DNA from: an uncultured Clostridia bacterium
Lineage (GTDB): Bacteria > Bacillota > Clostridia > Oscillospirales > Ruminococcaceae
Length of the DNA: 64,000 nt
Assembly (NCBI GenBank): GCA_945829235.1
Contig: CALZUA010000012.1
Location: 25,407 to 89,406, forward strand
Direction: 5' to 3'
Each line of letters begins with the position of its first letter. Position 1 is the stretch's first letter. The notes under the pieces are model-generated. The model was not told the origin of the DNA and ran no database searches. It saw only the letters and a list, made by a program, of their open reading frames with translations. A program made the translations under genes and the position numbers. Below, piece after piece: positions 51,082-60,460 of this stretch.

Positions 51082-52044
51082 ATGGAAAAGAAAATCGGTG
51101 TCCTTACAAGCGGCGGCGACAGCCCCGGAATGAACGCGGCTATCAGAGCTGTCACAAGAACCGCTATCTATAAGGGCTTTAAGGTTGTCGGAATTCTTCG
51201 CGGCTACAACGGCTTGCTCAACAGCGAGTTTATCGACCTCGATGTAAGAAGCGTTTCCGATATTATCCAGCGCGGCGGTACCGCAATCTATACCGCTCGT
51301 TGTCCCGAGTTTAAGGAATGGGAAAACGTTGAGAAGGCAAAGAAAATCTGCGAGGAACAGCAGATGTGCGGCGTTGTCGCAATCGGCGGCGACGGCACCT
51401 TCAGAGGCGCGGCGGATTTGTCCAAGGCGGGTATCCCCTGTATCGGTATCCCCGGCACTATCGACAACGATATCCAGTGCTCCGAGTACACCATCGGCTA
51501 CGATACGGCTATGAACACGGTTGTCGAGATGATAGACAAGCTCCGCGACACCAGCCACTCTCACGAGCGTTGCGCGGTTGTTGAGGTTATGGGACGCCGC
51601 GCAGGTCACATCGCGCTTGCAACAGGTCTTGCGTGCGGTGCAACGGCGGTTCTCGTTCCCGAAATGCCTCACGATATCGAGCAGATTGTCAAGAGAATCA
51701 AGGAAGTCCGCGCAATGGGCAAGAAGCAGTTCATCATCGTTGTCGCAGAGGGCGTTGGCGGAACAGAGCAGATTGCCAAGCAGATTGAAGCGGAAACCGG
51801 AATCGAGTCCAGAGCGACCATTCTCGGTCACGTTCAGCGCGGCGGCAGCCCCACGGTTCGCGACAGAGTTATGGCATCCGAGATGGGCTATTATGCGGTT
51901 GAGCTGCTCGAAAAGGGCATAGGAAACCGTGTTGTCGGCTACAAGGACGGTCATATTTACGATGTTGATATTCAGGAGGCGCTCTCGATGAAGAAGCCCT
52001 TCAACGAGCGCCGCTATAAGATTTGCGACGAAATCAACTTCTAA
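51082..52044 (+). CDS. pfkA: ATP-dependent 6-phosphofructokinase
   Basis: Commits fructose 6-phosphate to glycolysis. TSGGDSPGMNAAIR near the N-terminus, GGDGTFRGA, the catalytic PGTIDNDI (near 125), and the ATP-type Gly in GGDG indicate an ATP-dependent rather than pyrophosphate-dependent enzyme. Length 320 residues. AGAGGAGAG precedes the ATG; a TTGACG ... TAAAAT promoter lies at about 51002-51032. Confidence 0.96.
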   Translation: MEKKIGVLTSGGDSPGMNAAIRAVTRTAIYKGFKVVGILRGYNGLLNSEFIDLDVRSVSDIIQRGGTAIYTARCPEFKEWENVEKAKKICEEQQMCGVVAIGGDGTFRGAADLSKAGIPCIGIPGTIDNDIQCSEYTIGYDTAMNTVVEMIDKLRDTSHSHERCAVVEVMGRRAGHIALATGLACGATAVLVPEMPHDIEQIVKRIKEVRAMGKKQFIIVVAEGVGGTEQIAKQIEAETGIESRATILGHVQRGGSPTVRDRVMASEMGYYAVELLEKGIGNRVVGYKDGHIYDVDIQEALSMKKPFNERRYKICDEINF

Positions 52045-52061
52045 TCCACCAAAACCAAAAC

Positions 52062-52178
52062 AGAGTAGAGAGTCTTGCGTTAAGTGCCGCGGGAACGGAG
52101 AGTTGTCCCGAGGACGAAAAGCGCAAAAGCCGCTTCAGGCGGCTTTGAGTGCTTGCGGTAAGGCTCTCGCATCTCGCT
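52062..52178 (+). promoter_or_regulatory. Tetrahydrofolate (THF) riboswitch
   Basis: The folT-motif landmarks appear in order: AGAGTAGAGAG, GCGTTAAGTGCC, GGGAAC-GAGAGTTGTCCC, GAGGACGAAAAGCGC, a variable hairpin GCCGCTTCAGGCGGC, and the closing GCATCTCGCT. It lies in the leader of an ECF S-component gene, its known setting, and ends about 20 bases before the AAAGGAG site region, so control is probably at translation start. Confidence 0.88.
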
Positions 52179-52245
52179 GTACATAAATTGAATAAAAAAG
52201 CCATTTTGTTATTCTTTTGTGTGCAACATTCTGAAAGGAGATATT

Positions 52246-52887
52246 ATGGCTTTTTTTGATAAATTCAAACGTTCGGCTCTTGAACTCACTAGCATCAGAT
52301 GCATCTGCGTGACGGCAATTCTCATCGCGCTTGACCTCGTGCTCAAGCAGTTTACAATCGTTCTTCCGTTCACCAAAATAAGCGTCGCATTTATCGCGAT
52401 TTCGGCAATCGGTATGCTTTACGGACCTGTTGTGGCGCTGTTGGCGGGCGCGGTGACCGATGTGGTCGGTTATTTTATCACCACGCAAAATTACGCGTTC
52501 AACCCGATTTTCACTATCGTTGAGATGACGGGCGGATTGATTTACGGAATATTCCTGTATGGAATGGAAACGCAGAAGCTTGATTTTTCGGGCGGAAAAG
52601 CGTTCTTCAAGTCAATCGGCGGGAACTGGCAATCGGTTTTGAGAATTGTTCTGGCAAAATTCACGGTAATCGTAATCTGCAACATTTTCCTCAACACTTG
52701 GTTTCAGGTTATCGCGGGAATTATCGCTCCCGAAGTGTTCCTCACGAAAATCAGCGCGAGAATTGGCACGAGCTTCATCAAAATGCCGTTTGACGTTATA
52801 CTGATGCTGCTCACGCTGTACCCGATAAAAGCGGCTTATAACGCAGTGTTCAAGAGAATAAAAAATCGGCGTAAAGAAGGAATATAA
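52246..52887 (+). CDS. folT: ECF transporter S component for folate
   Basis: A 213-residue membrane protein with about six helices; the ATG at 52246 follows AAAGGAG. The S-component helices carry LIALDLVLKQFTIVLPF, GMLYGPVVALLAGAVTDVVGYF (fold-typical Asp) and FNPIFTIVEMTGGLIYGIF. The THF riboswitch upstream identifies folate as the likely substrate. The energising ECF module must be encoded elsewhere. proC begins on the base after its stop codon. Confidence 0.92.
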   Translation: MAFFDKFKRSALELTSIRCICVTAILIALDLVLKQFTIVLPFTKISVAFIAISAIGMLYGPVVALLAGAVTDVVGYFITTQNYAFNPIFTIVEMTGGLIYGIFLYGMETQKLDFSGGKAFFKSIGGNWQSVLRIVLAKFTVIVICNIFLNTWFQVIAGIIAPEVFLTKISARIGTSFIKMPFDVILMLLTLYPIKAAYNAVFKRIKNRRKEGI

Positions 52888-53688
52888 ATGACGAAATTAG
52901 GTTTCATCGGCGTTGGAAATATGGGCGCCGCAATTATCAAGGGAATTAACGGAAAGCTCGGAAATACCGCGGTTTTCGCGTATGACAGCAACCCCGAAAA
53001 GCTCAAAAATATCAGCGTTCTCGGGGCGACAGCCGCCGATAGTATCGCGGAGCTTGCCGAAAAATGCGACTACATTCTGCTCGCGGTAAAGCCGCAACAG
53101 CTTGACGGTGTTCTCGCGGAAATCAAGGCTTCGGGCAATGAAAAGCTCGTGCTCATCTCAATTTGCGCGGGAATTTCCGCCGAATATATCCGTGAACGTA
53201 CTTTTGCAGACGCGAAGGTTGTTCTCGTTATGCCGAACACGCCGATGATGTTAAACGTGGGCGCTTCGGCAATGAGCTGCGATGAAAAGGTGTCCGAGAG
53301 CGAGTTTGCATTCGCGAGAAAAATCATCGGCTCTTGCGGTATAACCGAGGTTGTTCCGATGAACAAGATGAAAGAGGTTATCGCGATAAACGGAAGCTCG
53401 CCCGCGTTCATATACCTCTACGCGAAGGGCTTTATCGATTACGCCGAGAAGGTTGGCATCGACAAGGACGCGGCGCTGCGGCTTTTCGCGCAGTCGCTTA
53501 TTGGTTCGGCAAAGATGATGACCGAGAGCGGAATGACGCTCGACGAGCTGATAAAGCAGGTTTCCAGCCCCGGCGGAACGACGCTTGCGGGACTTGACGA
53601 GCTGTACGCGGGAAATCTCACCGAAACCGCAGTAAAGGCTTGTGAGGCTTGCACACGGCGCGCTTATGAGCTTGGCGCAAAGAAGTGA
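52888..53688 (+). CDS. proC: Pyrroline-5-carboxylate reductase
   Basis: Last step of proline synthesis, NAD(P)H-dependent. GFIGVGNMGAAIIKG is the Rossmann motif; AVKPQQ, MPNTPM and the C-terminal QVSSPGGTTLAGL signature are present. Length 266 residues. The ATG follows the folT stop directly, so it is read from the same mRNA; it would be subject to any THF control acting on transcription. Confidence 0.96.
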   Translation: MTKLGFIGVGNMGAAIIKGINGKLGNTAVFAYDSNPEKLKNISVLGATAADSIAELAEKCDYILLAVKPQQLDGVLAEIKASGNEKLVLISICAGISAEYIRERTFADAKVVLVMPNTPMMLNVGASAMSCDEKVSESEFAFARKIIGSCGITEVVPMNKMKEVIAINGSSPAFIYLYAKGFIDYAEKVGIDKDAALRLFAQSLIGSAKMMTESGMTLDELIKQVSSPGGTTLAGLDELYAGNLTETAVKACEACTRRAYELGAKK

Positions 53689-53701
53689 AAAGGAGAAAAT
53701 T

Positions 53702-54175
53702 ATGGTTGTTATCGAACTTGAAAACGGCAAGAAAATAAAGCTGGAGCTTTACCCCGACAAAGCGCCCATAACCTGCACGAATTTCGAGAAGCTGGTTCGT
53801 GAGGGCTTTTATGACGGGCTGATTTTTCACCGTGTAATCAGCGGCTTTATGATTCAGGGCGGCGACCCCGAGGGCACCGGAATGGGCGGCGCAAAGGAGA
53901 AAATCAAGGGTGAGTTCGCGATGAACGGCGTGCCGAATGATATCAAGCACGTTCGCGGCGTTATCTCGATGGCGCGCTCGATGAACCCGAACTCCGCGTC
54001 AAGCCAGTTTTTCATTATGCACAAGGACGCGCCCCATCTTGACGGGCAGTATGCGGCTTTCGGAAAGGTTGTCGAGGGAATTGAGGCGGTTGACGAAATC
54101 GCCGAAACCAAAACCGACTACAACGACCGCCCGCTCAACGATATCAAAATGAAAAAGGTTTATATTGAGGAATGA
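53702..54175 (+). CDS. Cyclophilin-type peptidyl-prolyl isomerase
   Basis: A 157-residue single-domain cytoplasmic cyclophilin; the ATG at 53702 follows AAAGGAG. Active-site residues are in FHRVISGFMIQGGDPEGTG and SASSQFFIMHKDAPHLDG. It probably helps protein folding. It is the third gene of the folT-proC unit and is followed by a terminator. Confidence 0.95.
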   Translation: MVVIELENGKKIKLELYPDKAPITCTNFEKLVREGFYDGLIFHRVISGFMIQGGDPEGTGMGGAKEKIKGEFAMNGVPNDIKHVRGVISMARSMNPNSASSQFFIMHKDAPHLDGQYAAFGKVVEGIEAVDEIAETKTDYNDRPLNDIKMKKVYIEE

Positions 54176-54182
54176 ATTCCAC

Positions 54183-54219
54183 AACAGGCGCAGTGAAAAA
54201 TCTGCGCTTGTTCTATTTT
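54183..54219 (+). terminator. Terminator after the cyclophilin gene
   Basis: AACAGGCGCAG and CTGCGCTTGTT form an 11-bp stem with one wobble around eight bases, followed by CTATTTTT. Confidence 0.85.
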
Positions 54220-54306
54220 TGTGCAATTTCTACAAAATTTTCCGCATTTTTTTGGAATAAGACCAATTGTTTTCTTGAAATGCGGCGGATTTGTTTATTG
54301 TAACTA

Positions 54307-54335
54307 TTGACAAATTGCATTTTTTATAGTAAAAT
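54307..54335 (+). promoter_or_regulatory. Promoter of the deacetylase gene
   Basis: TTGACA, 17-base spacer, TAAAAT, about 50 bases before the ATG at 54388. Confidence 0.8.
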
Positions 54336-54387
54336 TTAATAATAGGGGAATTGTGTCCAAAATAATATTTCATAAAAGAGGTTAAAA

Positions 54388-55656
54388 ATGCGTTTTGGCA
54401 GCGTTGAGTTTTTTAAGGTACTGATAAAGGTAGTACTTGCTATATTTTTCTTTGTGCCGCTCGCGCTTGCGATTGTTTTCGGCATTTTTTGGGCAAAGCA
54501 GGGCACAGAGCTTTCCGAGGTGAAAAAGGAGAACGAAAAGCTCTCGGAAACGGTTCAGGTTCTCACAAGCGAAAAAGCAGGAACGGTCGAGGATTTCTGC
54601 GCGATTTTCAACAAGAGCGGTCTTTCCTACACCGAGTTTATAAAACTGATGAACGACAGCAAGAGCATCACCGCCGAGAGCTTCTACAAGCTGTTGACGG
54701 CATCGGGGCTTTCCGATAAGGATTTGCTCAAGCTGATTGTCAAAAAGGACGAAGTCGGTGTTGATGAATTTTACGAGGTTCTCTCACAGAACGGGATTTC
54801 CGATAAGGAGATAATCTCGGTTATCGCCAAGAAAAACGGCGGCGAGAACTGGTACGGGATTTTGTCGGAGCTTGGGTTGTCCGACAGGGAAATTGTCGAT
54901 TATCTCAACGAAAAGAACGGTTGGGCGAACAGCGTTGAAGCGTCAACCGAGGAGAAAAGTCCCTACGCGAATATCCACACGGATATGGTTGTGACAGCGC
55001 CCGCGAGTTACGTCCGCGAGGACAACACGGTTTACCTCACCTTTGATGACGGACCTTCGGACAATACTTACTCGATTTTGCAATATCTGCGAAACTACAA
55101 TATCAAGGCAACGTTTTTCGTTGTCCCGAATCGTAGCGAGTACTGCTACACCTTGCTGAAGGCAATTGCCGCGGACGGTCACGCGATAGGTATTCACACC
55201 GCTTCGCATAAATATGATGAAATTTACGCTTCCGTGGAAAGCTATCTCAATGATTTCTACGATGCGTGGAATATGGTTTACGAGGCAACGGGGGTTAAAT
55301 GCGAGATTTTCCGCTTCCCCGGCGGCAGCGTGAACGACTACAACGAGAAAACCCGCGATGCTATTATTGCGGAAATGTCGCGCAGAGGTTTCAGGCATTT
55401 CGACTGGAATGTTGACAGCGGCGACGCTTTGGGCGCTTCTTGGACGCAGATGTGGAACTCCGTTCCCGCGGATATAAAGGCGAATTATGACAAGAATTTC
55501 CGCTCGGTTGTTCTTATGCACGACTCCGACAACACAACGAACACGGTTCTTGTTCTCGGCGATTTGCTCAAGAAATTTGTGAACGAGGGTGTTTACAAGT
55601 TCGACAAGATTAACAACGACACGAAGCCCGTGCAGTTTGCGGGACCGTTCGCTTAA
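54388..55656 (+). CDS. Membrane-anchored polysaccharide deacetylase with a helical-repeat stalk
   Basis: A 422-residue protein: one N-terminal membrane anchor (about 13-36), a short coiled coil (38-62), a stalk of about four helical repeats of 25-30 residues with the recurring GLSD/GISDKE element (about 65-178), and a NodB deacetylase domain. The catalytic residues are in YLTFDDGPSDNT (Asp pair), GIHTASHK (H-x3-H) and FRFPGGSVNDY. It should remove acetyl groups from peptidoglycan or another surface polymer. The stalk, between membrane and enzyme, is not part of the common family plan. Confidence 0.92.
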   Translation: MRFGSVEFFKVLIKVVLAIFFFVPLALAIVFGIFWAKQGTELSEVKKENEKLSETVQVLTSEKAGTVEDFCAIFNKSGLSYTEFIKLMNDSKSITAESFYKLLTASGLSDKDLLKLIVKKDEVGVDEFYEVLSQNGISDKEIISVIAKKNGGENWYGILSELGLSDREIVDYLNEKNGWANSVEASTEEKSPYANIHTDMVVTAPASYVREDNTVYLTFDDGPSDNTYSILQYLRNYNIKATFFVVPNRSEYCYTLLKAIAADGHAIGIHTASHKYDEIYASVESYLNDFYDAWNMVYEATGVKCEIFRFPGGSVNDYNEKTRDAIIAEMSRRGFRHFDWNVDSGDALGASWTQMWNSVPADIKANYDKNFRSVVLMHDSDNTTNTVLVLGDLLKKFVNEGVYKFDKINNDTKPVQFAGPFA

Positions 55657-55731
55657 CGGAACTGTTCTCTTAACGGGGCGGTTCGCTTAAAAGGATTATG
55701 GGGAAAATACAGGATTTGGAAAGGAAAAGCT

Positions 55732-56760
55732 ATGAGTATAAAGGATAATTTTTCTCAGGCGGTTAAAGAGCTGTGGAAAAAAGACGGTCAAGAGCCGAAA
55801 AAGCCCGACGCCAAGCCCGAAAGCTCACCTACCGAGTTGGACAAGTATTTGAGAGAACCCGAGCAACAAAGCGCGGCTGAAATTCCCGTGGAACAGCCCG
55901 GCAATGAAGTGCCGCTTGAAACGCCTTATTACCGCGCTACCGAGGAAAAGCCCGCGGCTCCTCAACAGCCTGCTGCTCAGGGGCAGAACAACGTTGCCGC
56001 TAACACAAATCAGAGTGTTAATCAGACTGGCAATCCGAGTGTGCGCGAACAGGCTCCAAGACAGGAGAATTTCACGCAACAGAGCGCTCAGGGACAGAAC
56101 GAGCAGTCTGCCTACAACCAGAATATCAAGAATATCAGAAGCAGTATCGGGCAGAATAATCAGAACGAGTTTAACGGCGGCTACGCTTCGTCCGCGCCGA
56201 ATAATTTCAATCAGGGCTACGGCGGGTACATACCCCCCACGCAAGGCGGCGCGCCGATGCAACAGTCCAACGAAACCGAGGAAGTTACCGTAATCTCGAA
56301 GAATACTATCATTGACGGAAATATCCGCTCGCTTGCAAATATGCAGATTGACGGCAATATCAAGGGCAACGTTGAAACAACGCGCAATCTTGATATGAGC
56401 GGAAAAGTTATCGGCGACATCACCTGCAACAACGCGGGTATGAACTCCGCGGCAATGCAGGGAAATATGTCCCTCAAAGGTCGCCTTAGAATGGACAGAG
56501 ATACTATACTTATCGGTGATTTGTCGTCGCAGTATGCCGATATCAACGGCAGAGTGCGCGGAAAGCTGGATATTGTCGGAAAAGCTGAGCTGAAGCGCGA
56601 CGCGATTGTTTTCGGCGATATAAACGCGTCTACGATTGCCGTAACGGACGGCGCGATTATTCAGGGCTACGTCAACACAACCTTCCTCTCCAAAGAGGAC
56701 AGCAGAAACGTGTTCCCCGACGCAATTTCTCTCGACAGCAAGGAAACCAAAAGCGAGTAA
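55732..56760 (+). CDS. Bactofilin-family polymer-forming protein
   Basis: A 342-residue protein. The first half (to about 180) is disordered and rich in Pro, Gln, Asn and Glu. The second half is a bactofilin beta-helix, with the repeating pattern TVISKNTIIDGNIRS, MQIDGNIKGNVE, GKVIGDITC and AELKRDAIVFGDINA. Bactofilins form cytoskeletal filaments that place wall enzymes. The neighbours (deacetylase upstream, anchored protein downstream) fit an envelope role. GGAAAGGAAA precedes the ATG. Confidence 0.9.
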   Translation: MSIKDNFSQAVKELWKKDGQEPKKPDAKPESSPTELDKYLREPEQQSAAEIPVEQPGNEVPLETPYYRATEEKPAAPQQPAAQGQNNVAANTNQSVNQTGNPSVREQAPRQENFTQQSAQGQNEQSAYNQNIKNIRSSIGQNNQNEFNGGYASSAPNNFNQGYGGYIPPTQGGAPMQQSNETEEVTVISKNTIIDGNIRSLANMQIDGNIKGNVETTRNLDMSGKVIGDITCNNAGMNSAAMQGNMSLKGRLRMDRDTILIGDLSSQYADINGRVRGKLDIVGKAELKRDAIVFGDINASTIAVTDGAIIQGYVNTTFLSKEDSRNVFPDAISLDSKETKSE

Positions 56761-56773
56761 TAAAGGTTAACCA

Positions 56774-57445
56774 ATGAGCGAAAAAAACACTAAACAAAGC
56801 AAATTGCCGCTTATTGCAACGATTGTTGTGGCGGTGTTGGCAGTGGCGGCGGTTGTCGCGCTGATTTTAATTCTGGGTAGCAAGCCCGTTGAAAGCAATT
56901 CTTCGTCAAGCAACGAGGTTTTTCGTCCGACAGCGGAGTTTGAGCAGGAGTGCGAGTATGCCGCGCACGACCTTGTTAAGGACAGCTATGAGATAATCCG
57001 GCTGTTCGTCACGCAAGGTTTGCCGCACCTTGACGAGCCTTACGGAAACGCGCCCGAGGACGGAATTTACACGGTAGACACGGAAAAAAGCCGCGGCTAC
57101 GCGTCTTATGAGGATATTGAGAAAAAGGTGAAGTCGGTTTACACCGATGAAGCCGCCGAGAAGGTTATGAAGCTCGATGTGTACAAAAAGCGGAAATCGC
57201 CTTACAACGATGATGTTGTTCTCGGAATTAACGCGAATTTTGTGGCTGACGCAACGCGCGAGAAGCTCTGGGAAAATTGCGCGCTTGCGGTTTTGCCGAC
57301 AAGCGAAACCGAGTGCGATATCACGATTTATCTTGACGTACCGAGCGAAAGCTTCGATACTTCCGACGCGTCCGAGGACAAAATCCTCCGCACGAAAATG
57401 GTTAAAACCGATGCCGGCTGGCGTTTGACGGAATTTGTTTACTGA
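56774..57445 (+). CDS. Membrane-anchored extracytoplasmic protein of unknown function
   Basis: A 223-residue protein with one N-terminal membrane segment (about 13-35), a Ser-rich linker, and an outer domain that starts with a helix (YAAHDLVKDSYEIIRLFV) and ends in beta strands (KMVKTDAGWRLTEFVY). The ending and the YASYEDIEKKVKSVYTDE segment look loosely like IseA-type cell-wall hydrolase inhibitors, but I would not name it on that basis. Fourteen bases separate it from the bactofilin gene and one base from the next, so it is part of the operon. Confidence 0.7.
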   Translation: MSEKNTKQSKLPLIATIVVAVLAVAAVVALILILGSKPVESNSSSSNEVFRPTAEFEQECEYAAHDLVKDSYEIIRLFVTQGLPHLDEPYGNAPEDGIYTVDTEKSRGYASYEDIEKKVKSVYTDEAAEKVMKLDVYKKRKSPYNDDVVLGINANFVADATREKLWENCALAVLPTSETECDITIYLDVPSESFDTSDASEDKILRTKMVKTDAGWRLTEFVY

Positions 57446-57446
57446 T

Positions 57447-57746
57447 ATGAGCAAGAACGAAAACCCGATTTCAACCTACGCAAAAGTAAGTCAGCTTGCG
57501 TTTGTTATCATCACTCCGCTGTTGTTGTTTATCGGCGGAGGTTGGTTTCTCTCAAAGAAATTCGGCTGGCCCGACTGGGCGATGATAATCTGCATCGTGT
57601 TGGGAATTCTCTTTATGATAAGCGGCGCGGTGAGCTACCTCTACAAGCTGATAAAAATGTACGAGAAGGCGGATAAACCCGCCCCGAAGGCGTTCACCAG
57701 CTCTCGCCGTGAAAACGATTACTACGACGACTACTCAAAAAGATAA
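57447..57746 (+). CDS. AtpZ/AtpI-family protein
   Basis: A 99-residue membrane protein with two helices (about 12-37 and 45-70), FIGGGWFLSKKFGWPDW, of the ATPase_gene1 (AtpZ) type. Members precede F1Fo operons and are linked to c-ring assembly or to Mg2+/Ca2+ transport. The ATG lies one base after the previous stop. The C-terminal tail is acidic-aromatic (ENDYYDDYSKR). Confidence 0.8.
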   Translation: MSKNENPISTYAKVSQLAFVIITPLLLFIGGGWFLSKKFGWPDWAMIICIVLGILFMISGAVSYLYKLIKMYEKADKPAPKAFTSSRRENDYYDDYSKR

Positions 57747-57760
57747 CGGGACTTTTGCCG

Positions 57761-58171
57761 ATGACGAATGAATGTGTTATGAAAAAAAACGAGCCGATTT
57801 ACGAGGAAATAAGGTCGCTTTCACCGTTTTTCCTGATTATATCGGGAATTTATATGGCGGTGCTCGCGGTGATTTTCTTTGCGGCAGGCTACGACTACAC
57901 GCTGTTAATCGGCGGGATTTACGGAATAATAATCGCGGCGCTGAATTTCCTTGTCCTTGGAAAAACCGCGCAGATTGCGGTTAAAAAAGCAAGCGCAAAG
58001 TCCGCGCAGACCTATATGAGCGGAATGTACTGCGTGAGATATCTCGGACTTATCGCGCTTCTCACACTCGGTGCGATTGCGCCCTTTATCAGTCTTATCA
58101 CAGCGATTATACCGCTGTTTTTTCCGAAATTCGCTATATTGATAAGAACATTCATAAGAAAGGAGGAATGA
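57761..58171 (+). CDS. atpI: ATP synthase subunit I
   Basis: A small membrane protein with four hydrophobic segments (about 24-45, 48-70, 93-112 and 115-130), standing directly before atpB, as expected for AtpI, a helper of c-ring assembly. The ribosome site is weak (GGGA) and the ATG at 57779 is an alternative start. Sequence conservation in this family is low, so assignment rests on position and topology. Confidence 0.78.
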   Translation: MTNECVMKKNEPIYEEIRSLSPFFLIISGIYMAVLAVIFFAAGYDYTLLIGGIYGIIIAALNFLVLGKTAQIAVKKASAKSAQTYMSGMYCVRYLGLIALLTLGAIAPFISLITAIIPLFFPKFAILIRTFIRKEE

Positions 58172-58177
58172 TGCTGA

Positions 58178-58903
58178 ATGCCAACTGCGTTAATGCTAGC
58201 CTCCGCCGCCGCCGAGAGTAAACTCGAGGTCAACGGCGCATTAAAGGTTGTCGAACTCTTTGGGGAAGGCTCAGGACTTTGGCTCACAGAGAGCGTTATC
58301 GTTCAATGGATAGTAATTCTCATTCTGCTTGCTGTCGTATTGATTTTGAGGCACAATCTGAAGCCTGTTCCCGAAACAAGGCGTCAGGCGGCAGCCGAGA
58401 TGCTTGTGGAATTTGTCCGCGATACGGTTCACGGCACTATGGGCACGAAGTACAATGCCTATACTCCGTATATAATGACGCTCCTGTGCTACATTATGAT
58501 AAATAACCTCATGGGTTTGATGGGCTTGCGAAACCCAACGGCAGATGTTTCGGTAACCGGAACGTTTGCGCTTATGACGTTCGTTTTGGTTCAATACAAT
58601 CGTGCCAAAACGGGAAAATTCAAAGGCTATTTCAAGAGCTTTATCGAGCCGCTTCCGTTTATGTTGCCGTTTAACATAATCGGTGAGGTTGCAAATCCGC
58701 TCGCATTGGCACTGCGTCTGTTCGGCAATATGATTGCGGGTACCGTTATCGGCGGACTTATCTACTTCGCTCTCGGAAACTTCGCAGTACTCGTGCCGGC
58801 AGTGGCGTCGCTCTACTTCGACATATTCTCAGCTGTGATGCAGTCGTACATCTTCATTATGCTCAGTATGTCCTACATCTCGTCTGCTGAATGTGACTCG
58901 TAG
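58178..58903 (+). CDS. atpB: ATP synthase Fo subunit a
   Basis: The stator subunit that forms the ion half-channels. The essential Arg is in LALALRLFGNMIAGTVIGG (near 186), with the helix 5 region YFDIFSAVMQSYIFIMLSM. Length 241 residues. AAAGGAGG is 11 bases before this ATG; nearer ATG codons are out of frame. Confidence 0.95.
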   Translation: MPTALMLASAAAESKLEVNGALKVVELFGEGSGLWLTESVIVQWIVILILLAVVLILRHNLKPVPETRRQAAAEMLVEFVRDTVHGTMGTKYNAYTPYIMTLLCYIMINNLMGLMGLRNPTADVSVTGTFALMTFVLVQYNRAKTGKFKGYFKSFIEPLPFMLPFNIIGEVANPLALALRLFGNMIAGTVIGGLIYFALGNFAVLVPAVASLYFDIFSAVMQSYIFIMLSMSYISSAECDS

Positions 58904-58937
58904 CAAAAGCAAAGTTCAAAATATCCCAAAAGGATAA

Positions 58938-59267
<330 letters not shown>

Positions 59268-59300
59268 TAACGGTTTAGTAAATTGGGAGGAGGAAATGCA

Positions 59301-59849
59301 ATGCTGAATATTCTCAGCAATGTAAGCGCAGCGGCAGAAGGCAGAGAGTGGTATGAATCTCTTGTTTCGATAAATCCAACAACTATTGTTTTCACGCTGA
59401 TAAACTTGCTTATTATCTTCCTCATTTTCAGATTTCTCCTGTATAAGCCGGTCTGCAAAATGCTTGACAAGCGCAAGGAAATGGCGGCCTCCGAAATTGA
59501 CGAGGCTCGCAAGGCTAAGGAAGCCGCGCAGAAGGCTGAAGAGGAATACACCGCGCGTCTTGCCGACGCAAAGGCTGAGGCTTCGGAGATTATGAAGCAG
59601 GCTACCCTCAGAGCGCAGAAGCGTGAGGAGGAAATTGTTGACGAGGCAAACAAAAAGGCTGCGGAAATCCGCACCAAAGCGGAGGAAAGTATCGAACGCG
59701 ACAAACAGCGCGCTATCAACGAAATCAAGAACGAAATTTCCGATATCGTTGTTATGGCGGCGGGCAAGGTTGTCGAAAAGGAAATCTCCGCGTCCGATAA
59801 TGAGGAAATTATCTCGAAATTCTTAGAAGAAGTCGGCTCGGCAAACTGA
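59301..59849 (+). CDS. atpF: ATP synthase Fo subunit b
   Basis: The peripheral stalk. One membrane helix (about 27-50, TIVFTLINLLIIFLIFRFLL, ending KPV) and a long charged coiled coil to the C-terminus. Length 182 residues. The ATG at 59301 follows GGAGGAGG; a TTG in the same frame lies before that site. Confidence 0.95.
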   Translation: MLNILSNVSAAAEGREWYESLVSINPTTIVFTLINLLIIFLIFRFLLYKPVCKMLDKRKEMAASEIDEARKAKEAAQKAEEEYTARLADAKAEASEIMKQATLRAQKREEEIVDEANKKAAEIRTKAEESIERDKQRAINEIKNEISDIVVMAAGKVVEKEISASDNEEIISKFLEEVGSAN

Positions 59850-59872
59850 TGTGACTTCGGAAAGGAATTTTT

Positions 59873-60421
59873 ATGAACGATAAGGCAGAAAAAATCTACG
59901 GCGACGCGTTCTTCTCGCTTTGTCGGGAACAAAATCCCGAGGGGCTGAAGGACATTCTCGGAGAACTCACGGAGCTTGACAAGATATTCACGGAAAACCC
60001 CGGGTTTATCAAGTTGATGAACACTCCGACTGTTCCTCAGGAGGAAAAACTTTCGCTGCTTAACGAGCTGATAAAGGCGGGAAATTTGTCGGAGCTTTGC
60101 GGAAACTTGCTCTGCGTGCTTTGTGAAAAGCACAGAATGAGTTGCTTTACGGGTATTGTGAAGCATTTCAAGGGACTGTACAACGACGAATTCAAGCTCG
60201 CTGAAATCACCGTCACCACAAGCAGCCCGCTGTCAGACGCAATGAAGCAGAAAATCATCGAAAAAATGTCGAAGGTTATCGGGAAAACCGTTTCTATCAA
60301 CGAAAAGGTTGACGAAAAGCTCATCGGCGGTATCGTGATTGACTACGGAAGCAAGCGTTATGACGGCAGCATCAGGTCAAGACTTGACGCATTAAAGGGA
60401 GAACTCGGCTCGGTTATCTGA
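59873..60421 (+). CDS. atpH: ATP synthase F1 subunit delta
   Basis: Links the b stalk to the F1 head. The family C-terminal motif GGIVIDYGSKRYDGSIRSRL (near 150) and an N-terminal helical domain (AEKIYGDAFFSLC) are present. Length 182 residues. AAAGGA precedes the ATG; position between atpF and atpA is standard. Confidence 0.95.
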   Translation: MNDKAEKIYGDAFFSLCREQNPEGLKDILGELTELDKIFTENPGFIKLMNTPTVPQEEKLSLLNELIKAGNLSELCGNLLCVLCEKHRMSCFTGIVKHFKGLYNDEFKLAEITVTTSSPLSDAMKQKIIEKMSKVIGKTVSINEKVDEKLIGGIVIDYGSKRYDGSIRSRLDALKGELGSVI

Positions 60422-60460
60422 TTTTCCCTTACTAATTTCAGAAGGAAAGGACTGTATAGA

